A program made the position numbers and the translations under genes. Positions 51,579 through 59,429 of a stretch of 64,000 bases of DNA are shown here, one piece after another. The notes beneath the pieces were generated by a model. The model saw nothing but the letters and a program-made list of their open reading frames with translations, was not told the DNA's origin and did not search any database. Source of the stretch: Desulfosalsimonas propionicica (lineage in GTDB: Bacteria; Desulfobacterota; Desulfobacteria; Desulfobacterales; Desulfosalsimonadaceae); the NCBI RefSeq assembly GCF_013761005.1, contig NZ_JACDUS010000005.1, positions 155,377 to 219,376 on the forward strand, in the 5' to 3' direction. Each line of letters opens with the position of its first letter. Within the stretch, counting starts at the first letter, position 1.

Positions 51579-52829
51579 ATGAATCATAAAGGTAAACGCT
51601 ATTATACGACCCCATTGGTTGCAATGGCAGTGGCGCTGACCATAGGGTGTGCCGTACTGGTTCCGCCGGGTCTGTACGCCGGCGATGCCCGGGCGCAGGC
51701 CCAAAACGCCTATGAACATGCTGAAGATATCCAGCCCGAAGACGGGCATTCGGAAAACGAAAGCGGCGAAGAAGAAGGGGTCCACATGAGCGCCGCGCAA
51801 ATCGAAGAATTCGGAATTCAGACGGCCCCTGCCGGCCCGGGAGAGATCCATATCCAGACTGAACTGCCCGGTGAAATCGTCTCTGACCCGGACCGGATGG
51901 CCCATGTCGTGTCCCGGGTGCCGGGCTTTACCCGGGAAGTGCTGAAAAAAGCGGGTGATGCGGTCGCTGCCGGGGAAGTACTGGCCGTAATCGACAGCCG
52001 GGAACTGGCGGATGTGAAATCCGAATACCTGACGGCGCGCAAACGGTTGGATTTGGCCCGTGCCGGATTTGAGCGGGAAAAACGGCTCTGGAATCAAAAA
52101 ATTACCTCCGAGCAGGAATTTCTGGATGCCAAAACCGCCATGGCAGAAGCCGACATTCAACTCTACAGCGCCAAACAGAAGCTTTTGGCCCTGGGATTTG
52201 ACGCGCAATATGTGGCCGGTCTGTCGGACCAGCGCAAGGAAAGCCTGACCCGATACAACATCACTGCGCCCACCGGCGGTATTGTCACGGACAGAAATCT
52301 TTCCGTGGGGGAAGTCGTCGACTCCCAATCCGATGTGTTCGTGGTGGCTGATCTCTCCCGGGTATGGGTGAACCTGACCGTTTACCAGAAGGATTTGGGC
52401 GCTGTTGCCAAAGGGCAGCCGGTGACGATCGTTGCCGACAAGATCAACGCCCGGGCCGAAGGCAGAATCGATTACGTCAGTCCGGTGGTCGACGAGGCCA
52501 CCCGGACGGCCACCGCCCGGGTGATATTGGACAATTCAGACGGCCGCTGGCGGCCCGGGCTTTTTGTCACCGGCAAAGTCGATATGAAATCGACCCCTGC
52601 CGATATCATGGTGCCCAAGTCGGCCATTCAGGCCATCGATGAAAAGCCGGTCGTATTTGTCAGAACGGGCAATGGGTTTGCCCCCGCGCATGTAGAGATC
52701 GGAAAGCGCAATACCACGCATGTGGAAATTGCTGCCGGGATTGCACCGAATACGCATATTGTCGTGACCCATACGTTTATGCTCAAGTCGGAGCTGAAAA
52801 AGGAATCCATCGGCGGACATAATCATTAA
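51579..52829 (+). CDS. RND periplasmic adaptor (CusB/CzcB type)
   Basis: 416 residues; AAGGAG before ATG. Signal/anchor at about 10-35. A Glu/His-rich linker ('EDGHSENESGEEEGVHM') could bind metal. Then the adaptor order: 'VSRVPGFTREVLKKAGDAVAAGEVLAVID' (lipoyl-like half, shown in parts), a coiled hairpin, 'YNITAPTGGIVTDRNLSVGEVV', and the beta-barrel 'DLSRVWVNLTVYQKD'. It links the inner pump with the outer duct and hands metal to the pump. Metal not determined. Confidence 0.92.
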   Translation: MNHKGKRYYTTPLVAMAVALTIGCAVLVPPGLYAGDARAQAQNAYEHAEDIQPEDGHSENESGEEEGVHMSAAQIEEFGIQTAPAGPGEIHIQTELPGEIVSDPDRMAHVVSRVPGFTREVLKKAGDAVAAGEVLAVIDSRELADVKSEYLTARKRLDLARAGFEREKRLWNQKITSEQEFLDAKTAMAEADIQLYSAKQKLLALGFDAQYVAGLSDQRKESLTRYNITAPTGGIVTDRNLSVGEVVDSQSDVFVVADLSRVWVNLTVYQKDLGAVAKGQPVTIVADKINARAEGRIDYVSPVVDEATRTATARVILDNSDGRWRPGLFVTGKVDMKSTPADIMVPKSAIQAIDEKPVVFVRTGNGFAPAHVEIGKRNTTHVEIAAGIAPNTHIVVTHTFMLKSELKKESIGGHNH

Positions 52830-52840
52830 GAGGAAAAATC

Positions 52841-55800
52841 ATGATTCGGAATATTATCCATACCGCCCTGGCCAACAAGCTGCTGGTGGTCATCTCCATC
52901 GTACTGGTTTTCGGCTTCGGCGTTTACGCCTACCGGAGCCTGCCGGTGGATGCCTTTCCGGATGTATCGCCCAGCCTCGTCCAGGTCTTTACTGTCACCG
53001 CAGGCCTGGCCCCCGAAGAGGTCGAAAAATACGTCACCTATCCCATTGAGGCCAAGATGACCGGTTTGCCTAAGGTGCGCGCAATCCGGTCCGTTTCGAA
53101 TTTCGGACTGTCGGTGGTCAATATTTATTTCGAGGACGGCACCGACATTTATTTTGCCCGGCAGGTGGCGGGCGAAAAACTCGGCGAAGCCCGCGAGCAA
53201 ATCCCGGAGGGGTTCGGTGACCCGCAGATGGGGCCCATTGCCACCGGCCAGGGGCAAATTCTTTACTATTATCTGAATGACACCACCGGAACCTATTCCC
53301 TGACCGAACTGAGAACCTTCCAGGACTGGATCGTGAAGTTCAATCTCCAGACCGTTCCCGGGGTCACCGAGGTGCTCGGCATCGGCGGTCACGAAAAGCA
53401 GTTTCAGGTGGTGGTGGATCCGGATGCCCTGCTGCGCTATAAGCTGTCCCTGCAAGGGGTTATTGAACAGATCGGAAAAAACAACCGCAACGTCGGCGCC
53501 CAGTTCCTGGAGCAAAACGGCGAGCAGTTGATCGTCCGTTCCGAAGGTTTGGCCGAAGGCCTTGCCGATCTGGAAAAAATCGTGCTCAAAAGCGCAGGCG
53601 GCCGGCCGGTTTATCTCGCCGACGTGGCGGATATAAAGATCGGCGGCGCCATCCGCCGGGGGCTTCAAACCCGAAACGGCGAAGCGGAGATCGTGGCGGG
53701 CATGGTCATCAAGCTGATCGGCACCAATTCGTCGACTGTTATTGCGCGGGTCCAGGAAAAACTGGCGGAAATCCAGAACAGTCTGCCGGAAGGTGTCGAA
53801 ATCGTGCCGTTTTACGAGCAGAAAACCATTGTGGACGCTTCGGTCAACACGGTCACAACCGCCCTGGTCCAGGGTATCGGGTTGGTGCTGGTGGTGGTGT
53901 TCGTGTTCATGGGCGGCATCCGGCCCAGCCTGATTGTGTCCCTGGCCATTCCCTTTTCCGTATTGTTTACTTTCATCGTCATGCGCGTCACGGGCATGTC
54001 CGCCAACCTGATGACCCTGGGCGGGGTGGCCATTGCCATCGGGATGATGGTCGACGGCACCATCGTGATGGTGGAAAACGCCGATCGCATGCTGCGCCGC
54101 TCCGACCCGGACGAATCCGTATCCCACGTGGTTTCCCGGGCCTGCCGGGAAGTGGGACGGCCGATTCTGTTTGCCATCAGCATTATTATCATCGTGTTTC
54201 TCCCGCTGTTTACCCTGGAAGGGGTGGAGGGCAAGACCTTCCGGCCGCTGGCCTACACCGTATCCATTGCCATGCTGGGAGCGATGATCTACAGCATTTT
54301 TCAGACGCCGGCGCTGAGCGCACTGCTGCTCAAACGCCCCGGCAGCAAATCCTCGGGGCCAACAGCGCCGGCGCCGAAAGAACCCCTGGTGGTGCGGGCG
54401 CTGCTTAAACCCTATAGGCCGCTGGTCGGATTTTTCGTCCGGTTCCGGTGGCTGGCCGTCAGCCTTTCCGTGCTGCTGCTTGTCATCGGGGCGCTCATCT
54501 ATCCGCGTCTCGGCCAGGAATTCACCCCGCGGCTCCTGGAAGGCGATATCATGGTGAACCTCACATTTGCGCCCTCGGCATCCATTTCTGAAAGCAAGCG
54601 CAACGTGATGCTTTTGGAAAAGCGTTTTCTTGCGATACCGGAGGTATCCGAAGTGGTCAGCCGCATCGGGCGCGGCGAGGTCGGGGCGCATTCGGCGCCG
54701 GTGAATGTCAGCCACATGAATGTGTTGTTAAAACCCGAATTCGAGTGGACGGATGCGAAAACGCAGCCCGATATCGAGGCCAAAATCCGGGAGAAACTCA
54801 AGGGGTTTCCCGGGGTTCAGGCCAATATCACCCAGCCGATCCAATTGAGCGTCGACGAGCTCATCGGCGGCGTGAAAGCGGAGCTGGCCGTGAAACTGTT
54901 TGGCAACCGCATCGGCACTCTCAAGGAGAAAGGCGATGCCATCGGCGCCGTGCTGCGCGATGTTGCCGGCGCAGCAGACGTTCAGGTGCAGCAGATGACC
55001 GGTGCGCCGCAGCTCATCATCCGCCCGGACCAGGAGGCCGCGGCCCGGTATGGCATAAACATTGCCGATATCCAGGACGTGATCCGAGCCGCAGTGGGCG
55101 GAGTGGAAGCCGGGCAAGTATTTGAAGGCATTCGCCGGTTTGACATTTACGTCCGATATGAAGCCTCAGCCCGAAGCACCCCCGAGGCCATCGAAAATAT
55201 TATCGTGCAGACCCCGGAGGGGGTTCGCCTGCCGCTTTCCGAGCTGGCAACCGTGAAAACCGTGGTGGGCCCCCGCCAGATCCTTCGGGAAAACAACCAG
55301 CGCTATATCGCCGTTCAATGCAACGTGGTGGGCCGGGATATCGGCAGCTTCGTGGAAGAAGCCCAAAAGCGGATTGCAGCCGACATCGACCTGCCGGCCG
55401 GCTATTTTATCAACTGGGGCGGGCAGTTTGAACTGCAGCAGCAGGCCAACCAGCGCCTGGCCATCGTGATTCCGGTCACGCTGGCGCTCATCGCACTGAT
55501 GCTCTACATGAGCTTTAAGACATTTTCCAGCACCCTGCTCATCCTGCTCAACATCCCCCTGGCCTTAGTCGGCGGGGTGGTGGCGCTTTGGATTGGCGGG
55601 CAGAATCTTTCGGTTCCCGCGTCAGTGGGATTTATCGCATTATTCGGAATTGCCCTGGAAAACGGGATGGTGCTGGTCACCTATATCAACCAGCTCGTCC
55701 GGGAAGGCGTCCCGGTCAGTGCCGCATCGATTCAGGGGGCCTGCCTGCGGCTGCGGCCGGTGCTCATGACGGCCGCGACCACGGCCCTCGGCTTAATCCC

Positions 55801-55960
55801 GCTGCTGCTTTCGTCGGGCACGGGCAGCGAGGTGCAAAAACCCCTGGCCGTGGTGGTCATCGGCGGCCTGGTCTCTTCAACTTTTTTGACCCTGCTGGTG
55901 CTGCCGAGTCTTTATAAATGGTTTGCACCGCGCATTGAAACCGAAACCAACGGGAACTAA
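52841..55960 (+). CDS. heavy-metal RND efflux pump (CusA/CzcA family)
   Basis: 1039 residues, full HME-RND length, twelve transmembrane helices in two sets. N-terminal 'VDAFPDVSPSLVQVFT', then in helix 4 'GGVAIAIGMMVDGTIVMVENADRML'-type sequence (in parts GGVAIAIGMMVDG and TIVMVEN). The acidic pair resembles CusA more than CzcA, since the first 'DFG' aspartate is replaced by 'AIAIG'. The CusA methionine triad cannot be placed in full: the last expected Met region reads 'SVDELIGGVKAEL'. So Cu/Ag versus Zn/Co/Ni is open. It is 11 nt after the adaptor gene. Confidence 0.95.
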   Translation: MIRNIIHTALANKLLVVISIVLVFGFGVYAYRSLPVDAFPDVSPSLVQVFTVTAGLAPEEVEKYVTYPIEAKMTGLPKVRAIRSVSNFGLSVVNIYFEDGTDIYFARQVAGEKLGEAREQIPEGFGDPQMGPIATGQGQILYYYLNDTTGTYSLTELRTFQDWIVKFNLQTVPGVTEVLGIGGHEKQFQVVVDPDALLRYKLSLQGVIEQIGKNNRNVGAQFLEQNGEQLIVRSEGLAEGLADLEKIVLKSAGGRPVYLADVADIKIGGAIRRGLQTRNGEAEIVAGMVIKLIGTNSSTVIARVQEKLAEIQNSLPEGVEIVPFYEQKTIVDASVNTVTTALVQGIGLVLVVVFVFMGGIRPSLIVSLAIPFSVLFTFIVMRVTGMSANLMTLGGVAIAIGMMVDGTIVMVENADRMLRRSDPDESVSHVVSRACREVGRPILFAISIIIIVFLPLFTLEGVEGKTFRPLAYTVSIAMLGAMIYSIFQTPALSALLLKRPGSKSSGPTAPAPKEPLVVRALLKPYRPLVGFFVRFRWLAVSLSVLLLVIGALIYPRLGQEFTPRLLEGDIMVNLTFAPSASISESKRNVMLLEKRFLAIPEVSEVVSRIGRGEVGAHSAPVNVSHMNVLLKPEFEWTDAKTQPDIEAKIREKLKGFPGVQANITQPIQLSVDELIGGVKAELAVKLFGNRIGTLKEKGDAIGAVLRDVAGAADVQVQQMTGAPQLIIRPDQEAAARYGINIADIQDVIRAAVGGVEAGQVFEGIRRFDIYVRYEASARSTPEAIENIIVQTPEGVRLPLSELATVKTVVGPRQILRENNQRYIAVQCNVVGRDIGSFVEEAQKRIAADIDLPAGYFINWGGQFELQQQANQRLAIVIPVTLALIALMLYMSFKTFSSTLLILLNIPLALVGGVVALWIGGQNLSVPASVGFIALFGIALENGMVLVTYINQLVREGVPVSAASIQGACLRLRPVLMTAATTALGLIPLLLSSGTGSEVQKPLAVVVIGGLVSSTFLTLLVLPSLYKWFAPRIETETNGN

Positions 55961-55971
55961 GGAGCAGAAAT

Positions 55972-56295
55972 ATGAAAATGATCATTGCCTACGTCAAACT
56001 CAACAAAATCGATGACGTGATGCTGGCGCTCCACAAAGTCGAGGGACTGACGGGCTGCAGCAATTCCGATGTGCGCGGGTTCGGCCGGGACCGAACGGCA
56101 TCGGAGATATCGCTGGACTATAAGCCCCATATAAGGCTGGAACTGGCCTGCCGGGACGAACTGGCTGAAAAAGTGGTGGAAACCATTGAAAAGGCCGCCC
56201 ATACCGGCCTTCGAGGCGATGGCAAAATCTATGTCCTGCCCGTTGAAAACGCGGTAAGAATCAGCAGCGGACGGCGCGGCGAACAGGCGGCTTGA
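55972..56295 (+). CDS. PII-like signalling protein of the metal-efflux operon
   Basis: 107 residues; AAGGAG before ATG. GlnB/PII fold: 'MIIAYVKLNKIDDVMLALHKVEGLTG', 'DVRGFGRDR', 'HIRLELACRDELAEKVVETIEKAA' and 'GLRGDGKIYVLPVENAVRI' (parts of one PII sequence). The T-loop is short and lacks the uridylylated Tyr context of GlnB. It lies 11 nt after the RND pump gene, so it probably tunes efflux rather than nitrogen metabolism. A small ligand or metal is likely; none can be named. Confidence 0.85.
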   Translation: MKMIIAYVKLNKIDDVMLALHKVEGLTGCSNSDVRGFGRDRTASEISLDYKPHIRLELACRDELAEKVVETIEKAAHTGLRGDGKIYVLPVENAVRISSGRRGEQAA

Positions 56296-56429
56296 TACTT
56301 ACTTTTAAACTCAGGGAAAATTGAAATGAAAATACAATCGAGTCGGCCGGGACAAGTAGCCAAAGCCGATTTGTCAACACTTGCCATTAGGATCGTTCCG
56401 GCCTATGATTTCATTAACAGAACAGCCGG

Positions 56430-56525
56430 AAGATCGACGGCATACCGCCCGATCGGTTTGATATCATCGGAGGGATCATCGCATTGATCGGCGTGGCGGT
56501 GATCATGTACTGGCCAAGGGGATAA
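56430..56525 (+). pseudogene. C-terminal fragment of a YnfA/UPF0060 membrane protein
   Basis: In the frame ending TAA at 56523-56525 the sequence reads '[13 protein letters not shown]' then '[15 protein letters not shown]', the closing helix of the UPF0060 (YnfA) family. An in-frame TAA at 56415 and loss of the first three helices show that it is truncated. Its stop shares one base with the start of the CDF gene, preserving an old ynfA-CDF operon junction. The 56296-56429 stretch before it holds no other gene. Confidence 0.7.
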
Positions 56526-57439
56526 TGATGGATATGATTGATAACAACAGCCACCAGCATCAAACCGGAAATTACAACCGCGCCTTTGGGATTGGCATTA
56601 TACTTAATGTCCTTTTCGTTGGCATTGAAGCGGGCTATGGCATTGCGGCCGGGTCATTGGCCCTGATAGCTGACGCAGGGCACAATTTGAGCGATGTGCT
56701 AAGCTTGCTGCTCGCCTGGGGTGCGGCTTTGCTCGCTGCGAAACCGGCGTCTGAGAAACGGACATATGGTTTCCGAAAATTAACCATCATGGCGTCTTTG
56801 GCCAATGCCATCGTGCTTCTGGTTGCGCTGGGCGCAATCACATGGGAAGCGATTGGCCGGTTCTTCGATCCAAAGCCGGTCGAAGCGATGATTGTTATCG
56901 TGGTTGCCGCCATCGGTGTCGTTATTAATGCTGTCACAGCTTTGCTTTTTGTATCCGGCCGGAAACATGACCTGAATATCAAAGGAGCATTCCTTCATAT
57001 GGCAGCCGATGCCGGTGTCTCACTCGGTGTCGTGGTGGCGGGCATAATGATTATGTTTACAGGTTGGTTGTTGATTGATCCACTGATCAGTCTTCTCATC
57101 GTAGCTGTTATCCTCGTCGGTACCTGGTCATTGCTTCGTGATTCGATGAACCTTGCCATCGATTCGGTTCCCCGGGGTATTGATATCGCTGGAATAAAAA
57201 GATACTTAACCAGTCTTGAAAACGTGATTAAGATACATGATCTGCATGTCTGGGCGATGAGCACAACCGAAGTTGCGCTGTCTGTTCATGTGATTGTCAA
57301 AGATGGTGCTTTAGAAAATGACTTCCTGCCGAAACTCCAGCAACAGCTTCATGATCGTTTCGGAATAGAACATTCCACCATACAGATTGAAAAGCAGGAT
57401 GATGCATCCTGTATGTTAAACAAGGACGCATGCATTTGA
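56525..57439 (+). CDS. cation diffusion facilitator (CDF) family transporter
   Basis: 304 residues; ATG 56525 or 56528. Six transmembrane helices with metal-site residues in helix 2 ('LIADAGHNLSDVLSLLLAW', HxxxD) and helix 5 ('HMAADAGVSLGVV', HxxxD), then a cytosolic domain 'KIHDLHVWAMSTTEVALSVHV'. It exports Zn or similar divalent cations by proton exchange. The HxxxD pair in both helices suits Zn/Co-type members. It follows the RND operon after about 230 nt, the gap holding the ynfA fragment; probably the same metal-resistance locus. Confidence 0.93.
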   Translation: MMDMIDNNSHQHQTGNYNRAFGIGIILNVLFVGIEAGYGIAAGSLALIADAGHNLSDVLSLLLAWGAALLAAKPASEKRTYGFRKLTIMASLANAIVLLVALGAITWEAIGRFFDPKPVEAMIVIVVAAIGVVINAVTALLFVSGRKHDLNIKGAFLHMAADAGVSLGVVVAGIMIMFTGWLLIDPLISLLIVAVILVGTWSLLRDSMNLAIDSVPRGIDIAGIKRYLTSLENVIKIHDLHVWAMSTTEVALSVHVIVKDGALENDFLPKLQQQLHDRFGIEHSTIQIEKQDDASCMLNKDACI

Positions 57440-57457
57440 GAAACGGAAGTCGCAATA

Positions 57458-57603
57458 GGGGTCAAATCTTTAATCTTGACAATAATTTGTTGGCCATATC
57501 CTCAAACTGTTGCTTTAAAGCGGCATCCGATCGTTTCCGGCAACTTTTAACCGGGGCTGTTCCCTGGGTGATTTCCCGGAATCTTTTTCCAGAGCTTGAC
57601 CCC
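57458..57603. repeat. 146-bp remnant with GGGGTCAA inverted ends and a RAYT-type tail
   Basis: The left end GGGGTCAA (57458) and right end TTGACCCC (to 57603) are inverted copies. Inside, the minus strand encodes a protein tail 'AALKQQFEDMANKLL' ending at the TGA within the left end. The same tail, diverged, occurs at about 39.7 kb. It is probably the 3' remains of a REP-associated transposase unit. No intact gene is seen here. Confidence 0.5.
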
Positions 57604-57620
57604 ATTCAATGCGAAAAATA

Positions 57621-57634
57621 GTTGACATTGTCAA
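57621..57634. promoter_or_regulatory. candidate MarR operator and -35 upstream of marR
   Basis: TTGAC-ATT-GTCAA is a 5+5 inverted repeat that contains a TTGACA -35 hexamer; CATAAT follows at 57643. A near-identical copy lies before the permease gene at 58183-58197. Confidence 0.5.
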
Positions 57635-57747
57635 TTAAAGTTCATAATGTAAAAGTACAAGCAGACAGGAACGCGGAATTTTTTCCGGGGCAAAGGATAA
57701 TACTTTTGCAAAAGAGCGTTTGTAAAGCCATCGAAGGGTAAAAGACA

Positions 57748-58164
57748 ATGTTTTCAGAGATTGGCAGTACACTTGCCACAATCGCCTGGCACTTCGGTCC
57801 CAGGGGCCTGAACGGGGAATGCTGTGAAGATCTTTCCATGCCTGAGTTCATTGCCCTGGACAAGGTTTCAGCCACCCGGAACTGTTCCGTGCAGGAAGTG
57901 GGGCGCAGCCTTGGTTTCAGCAAAAGCGGGGCCACAAGAGTGGTCAACCGACTGGGAAAAAAGGGCTATATCAAAAAGCTAAAATCCCGCGAAGACGGCA
58001 GGGTATGCTGCATTGAACCCACGGACAAGGGCCGGGAGATGCTTCGGATGGCAGATCTGCGGTATCAGCAGCAATTTGAAGCGCTTTTATCCAGGTTCCC
58101 CTCTGAATCCAGACAGAAAATCAAAGAGGTCTTTTTCCGGGTGGCCGGGGCAGTGAAAGAGTAA
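57748..58164 (+). CDS. MarR-family transcriptional regulator
   Basis: 138 residues. Winged helix-turn-helix: 'FIALDKVSATRNCSVQEVGRSLGFSKSGATRVVNRLGKKGYI' (read in parts: SVQEVGRSLG, SKSGATRVVNRL) then the wing 'REDGRVCCIEPTDKGREML'. 'CC' in the wing and a 'CCEDLS' near the N-terminus could bind a metal or sense thiol oxidation. It precedes an ArsP-like permease by about 48 nt and matching inverted repeats flank it, so it most likely represses itself and the permease. Confidence 0.88.
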   Translation: MFSEIGSTLATIAWHFGPRGLNGECCEDLSMPEFIALDKVSATRNCSVQEVGRSLGFSKSGATRVVNRLGKKGYIKKLKSREDGRVCCIEPTDKGREMLRMADLRYQQQFEALLSRFPSESRQKIKEVFFRVAGAVKE

Positions 58165-58182
58165 ATTTTTTTTGGATAAATG

Positions 58183-58197
58183 GTTGACATTGACAAC
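58183..58197. promoter_or_regulatory. second copy of the MarR-type repeat, before the permease
   Basis: GTTGACATTGACAAC matches the site at 57621 in 12 of the 13 core positions. It lies 16 nt before the permease ATG, overlapping a possible -35. Confidence 0.45.
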
Positions 58198-58212
58198 TTT
58201 TAAGAGGGCATA

Positions 58213-59109
58213 ATGAACAATCTTTTTACTTCGCTGAAATATTTTGCAGTCATTACCGCTGAGCTGACAGTCCTGTTTATCGGAATTAGCGCAATTGTGG
58301 CCCTGATTTTAATGTATATTCCCCGTGACCGCCTCCGGCAGTGGCTTTCCAGGCGGGGCATTTTCGGCAATTTCCTTGCCGGCATTGTCGGGGCATTGAC
58401 CCCGTTTTGTGCCTGCTCCACAATCCCCATGACGCTTGGTTTTCTCAACGCCGGGGCGCCTTTTGGTCCGGTCATGACATTTGTGATCGCATCCCCGCTG
58501 CTCAACCCCATTATTATCGGAATGGTTGCGGTGCTCATGGGCTTAAAAGCCTGCCTGATCTATTTTGCGGTTACTTTTGCAGGCGCCATCTGCTTTGGAA
58601 TCGTTCTGGAGAAGGCCGGAGGCGGCCGGTATGTAAAAAACGTCCGGGTAAAAGGGGGGTGCTGCGACAGCGGAGAGCTGGAAATTCCGGCGGCTTTTCC
58701 GGATAAGCTGAAAAGCGCTTTTGCTTCTGCCTGGACCGATTTCCGGGGGGTGCTGATCTATCTCCTGGTCGGCGTGGGGATCGGGGCTGTGATTTACGGA
58801 TATATTCCACAGGAATGGATCGTGACAGCGGCCGGGCCCGGCAATCCGCTGGCCATACCGATTGCCGCGGTCATCGGGGTCCCCTTGTACATCCGGGCCG
58901 AATCGGCCATTCCCATCGGACTGGCTCTGGCTGAAAAAGGCATGAGCATGGGGGCGGTGATTGCCCTGATCATCGGCGGCGCCGGTATGGCGATTCCGGA
59001 GATGACCATGCTGGCAGGAATATTTAAAAAACGGCTGGTGGCTTCATTTGTGTTTGTTGTTTTTACAACCGCGGTGATCGGCGGATACGCATTTAACATG
59101 ATACTGTAA
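58213..59109 (+). CDS. ArsP/DUF318-type permease
   Basis: 298 residues, about eight transmembrane helices in two halves, each with a family motif: 'ALTPFCACSTIPMTLG' near residue 60 and 'GVPLYIRAESAIPIG' near 225. A cytosolic loop with 'KGGCCDSGE' divides them. ArsP members export organoarsenicals; sister groups handle Cu/Zn. AAGAGGG precedes the ATG. It is followed by a 59-residue CC-pair protein, a pairing I have seen for this family. Substrate open; the arsenic genes at 12-18 kb make As plausible but are 40 kb away. Confidence 0.88.
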   Translation: MNNLFTSLKYFAVITAELTVLFIGISAIVALILMYIPRDRLRQWLSRRGIFGNFLAGIVGALTPFCACSTIPMTLGFLNAGAPFGPVMTFVIASPLLNPIIIGMVAVLMGLKACLIYFAVTFAGAICFGIVLEKAGGGRYVKNVRVKGGCCDSGELEIPAAFPDKLKSAFASAWTDFRGVLIYLLVGVGIGAVIYGYIPQEWIVTAAGPGNPLAIPIAAVIGVPLYIRAESAIPIGLALAEKGMSMGAVIALIIGGAGMAIPEMTMLAGIFKKRLVASFVFVVFTTAVIGGYAFNMIL

Positions 59110-59151
59110 CCTATATCAGGTGTAAACCTGTCAAAAAAAAGGAGGCAAGTT

Positions 59152-59331
59152 ATGGCTGAAGAAAAGAAAAAAGGGTTGCTGCAGAAAATTTTCGGAAGGA
59201 AACCCAGCTGCTGCAGTATCGAGCTCGAAAACGCAGAGCAGGAGAGCCAGCAGGAGGAATCGGAAAAAAAGAAGGATGAAGCCGGCCGGGGGTGCTGTTC
59301 GCAACGCAGTGAATCCGGAAATTTGCGCTGA
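59152..59331 (+). CDS. small cysteine-pair protein downstream of the permease
   Basis: 59 residues, with a strong AAGGAGG 8 nt before the ATG. It is very rich in Lys and Glu with two CC pairs: 'KPSCCSIELEN' near residue 20 and 'GRGCCSQ' near 47. The spacing suggests a soluble metal or metalloid chaperone that serves the permease, whose own loop has a CC pair as well. No named family. It lies 42 nt after the permease stop and is followed by a hairpin. Confidence 0.75.
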   Translation: MAEEKKKGLLQKIFGRKPSCCSIELENAEQESQQEESEKKKDEAGRGCCSQRSESGNLR

Positions 59332-59350
59332 TCCGGAGTCCTGAGAAAAA

Positions 59351-59379
59351 CCGGCCGCCGGATTATAGCCGGCGGCCGG
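59351..59379 (+). terminator. GC-rich hairpin after the permease operon
   Basis: CCGGCCGCCGG and CCGGCGGCCGG form an 11-bp perfect stem with a 7-nt loop. The T-run comes only about 16 nt later, so termination efficiency is uncertain. Confidence 0.55.
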
Positions 59380-59429
59380 AACTTTGGTAGGGCAGTTTTT
59401 TTTGATGGCAGCAGAAAGCGGACCGGGGG

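Noticed and set aside
52826..54715. 629-residue open frame antisense to the RND pump gene
   Set aside because: It mirrors a GC-rich coding sequence, is rich in His/Gln/Asp in the way antisense frames are, and has no ribosome site or family pattern.
56325..56490. Small ORF starting at 56325
   Set aside because: It is out of frame with the recognisable YnfA C-terminus and ends soon; no independent support.
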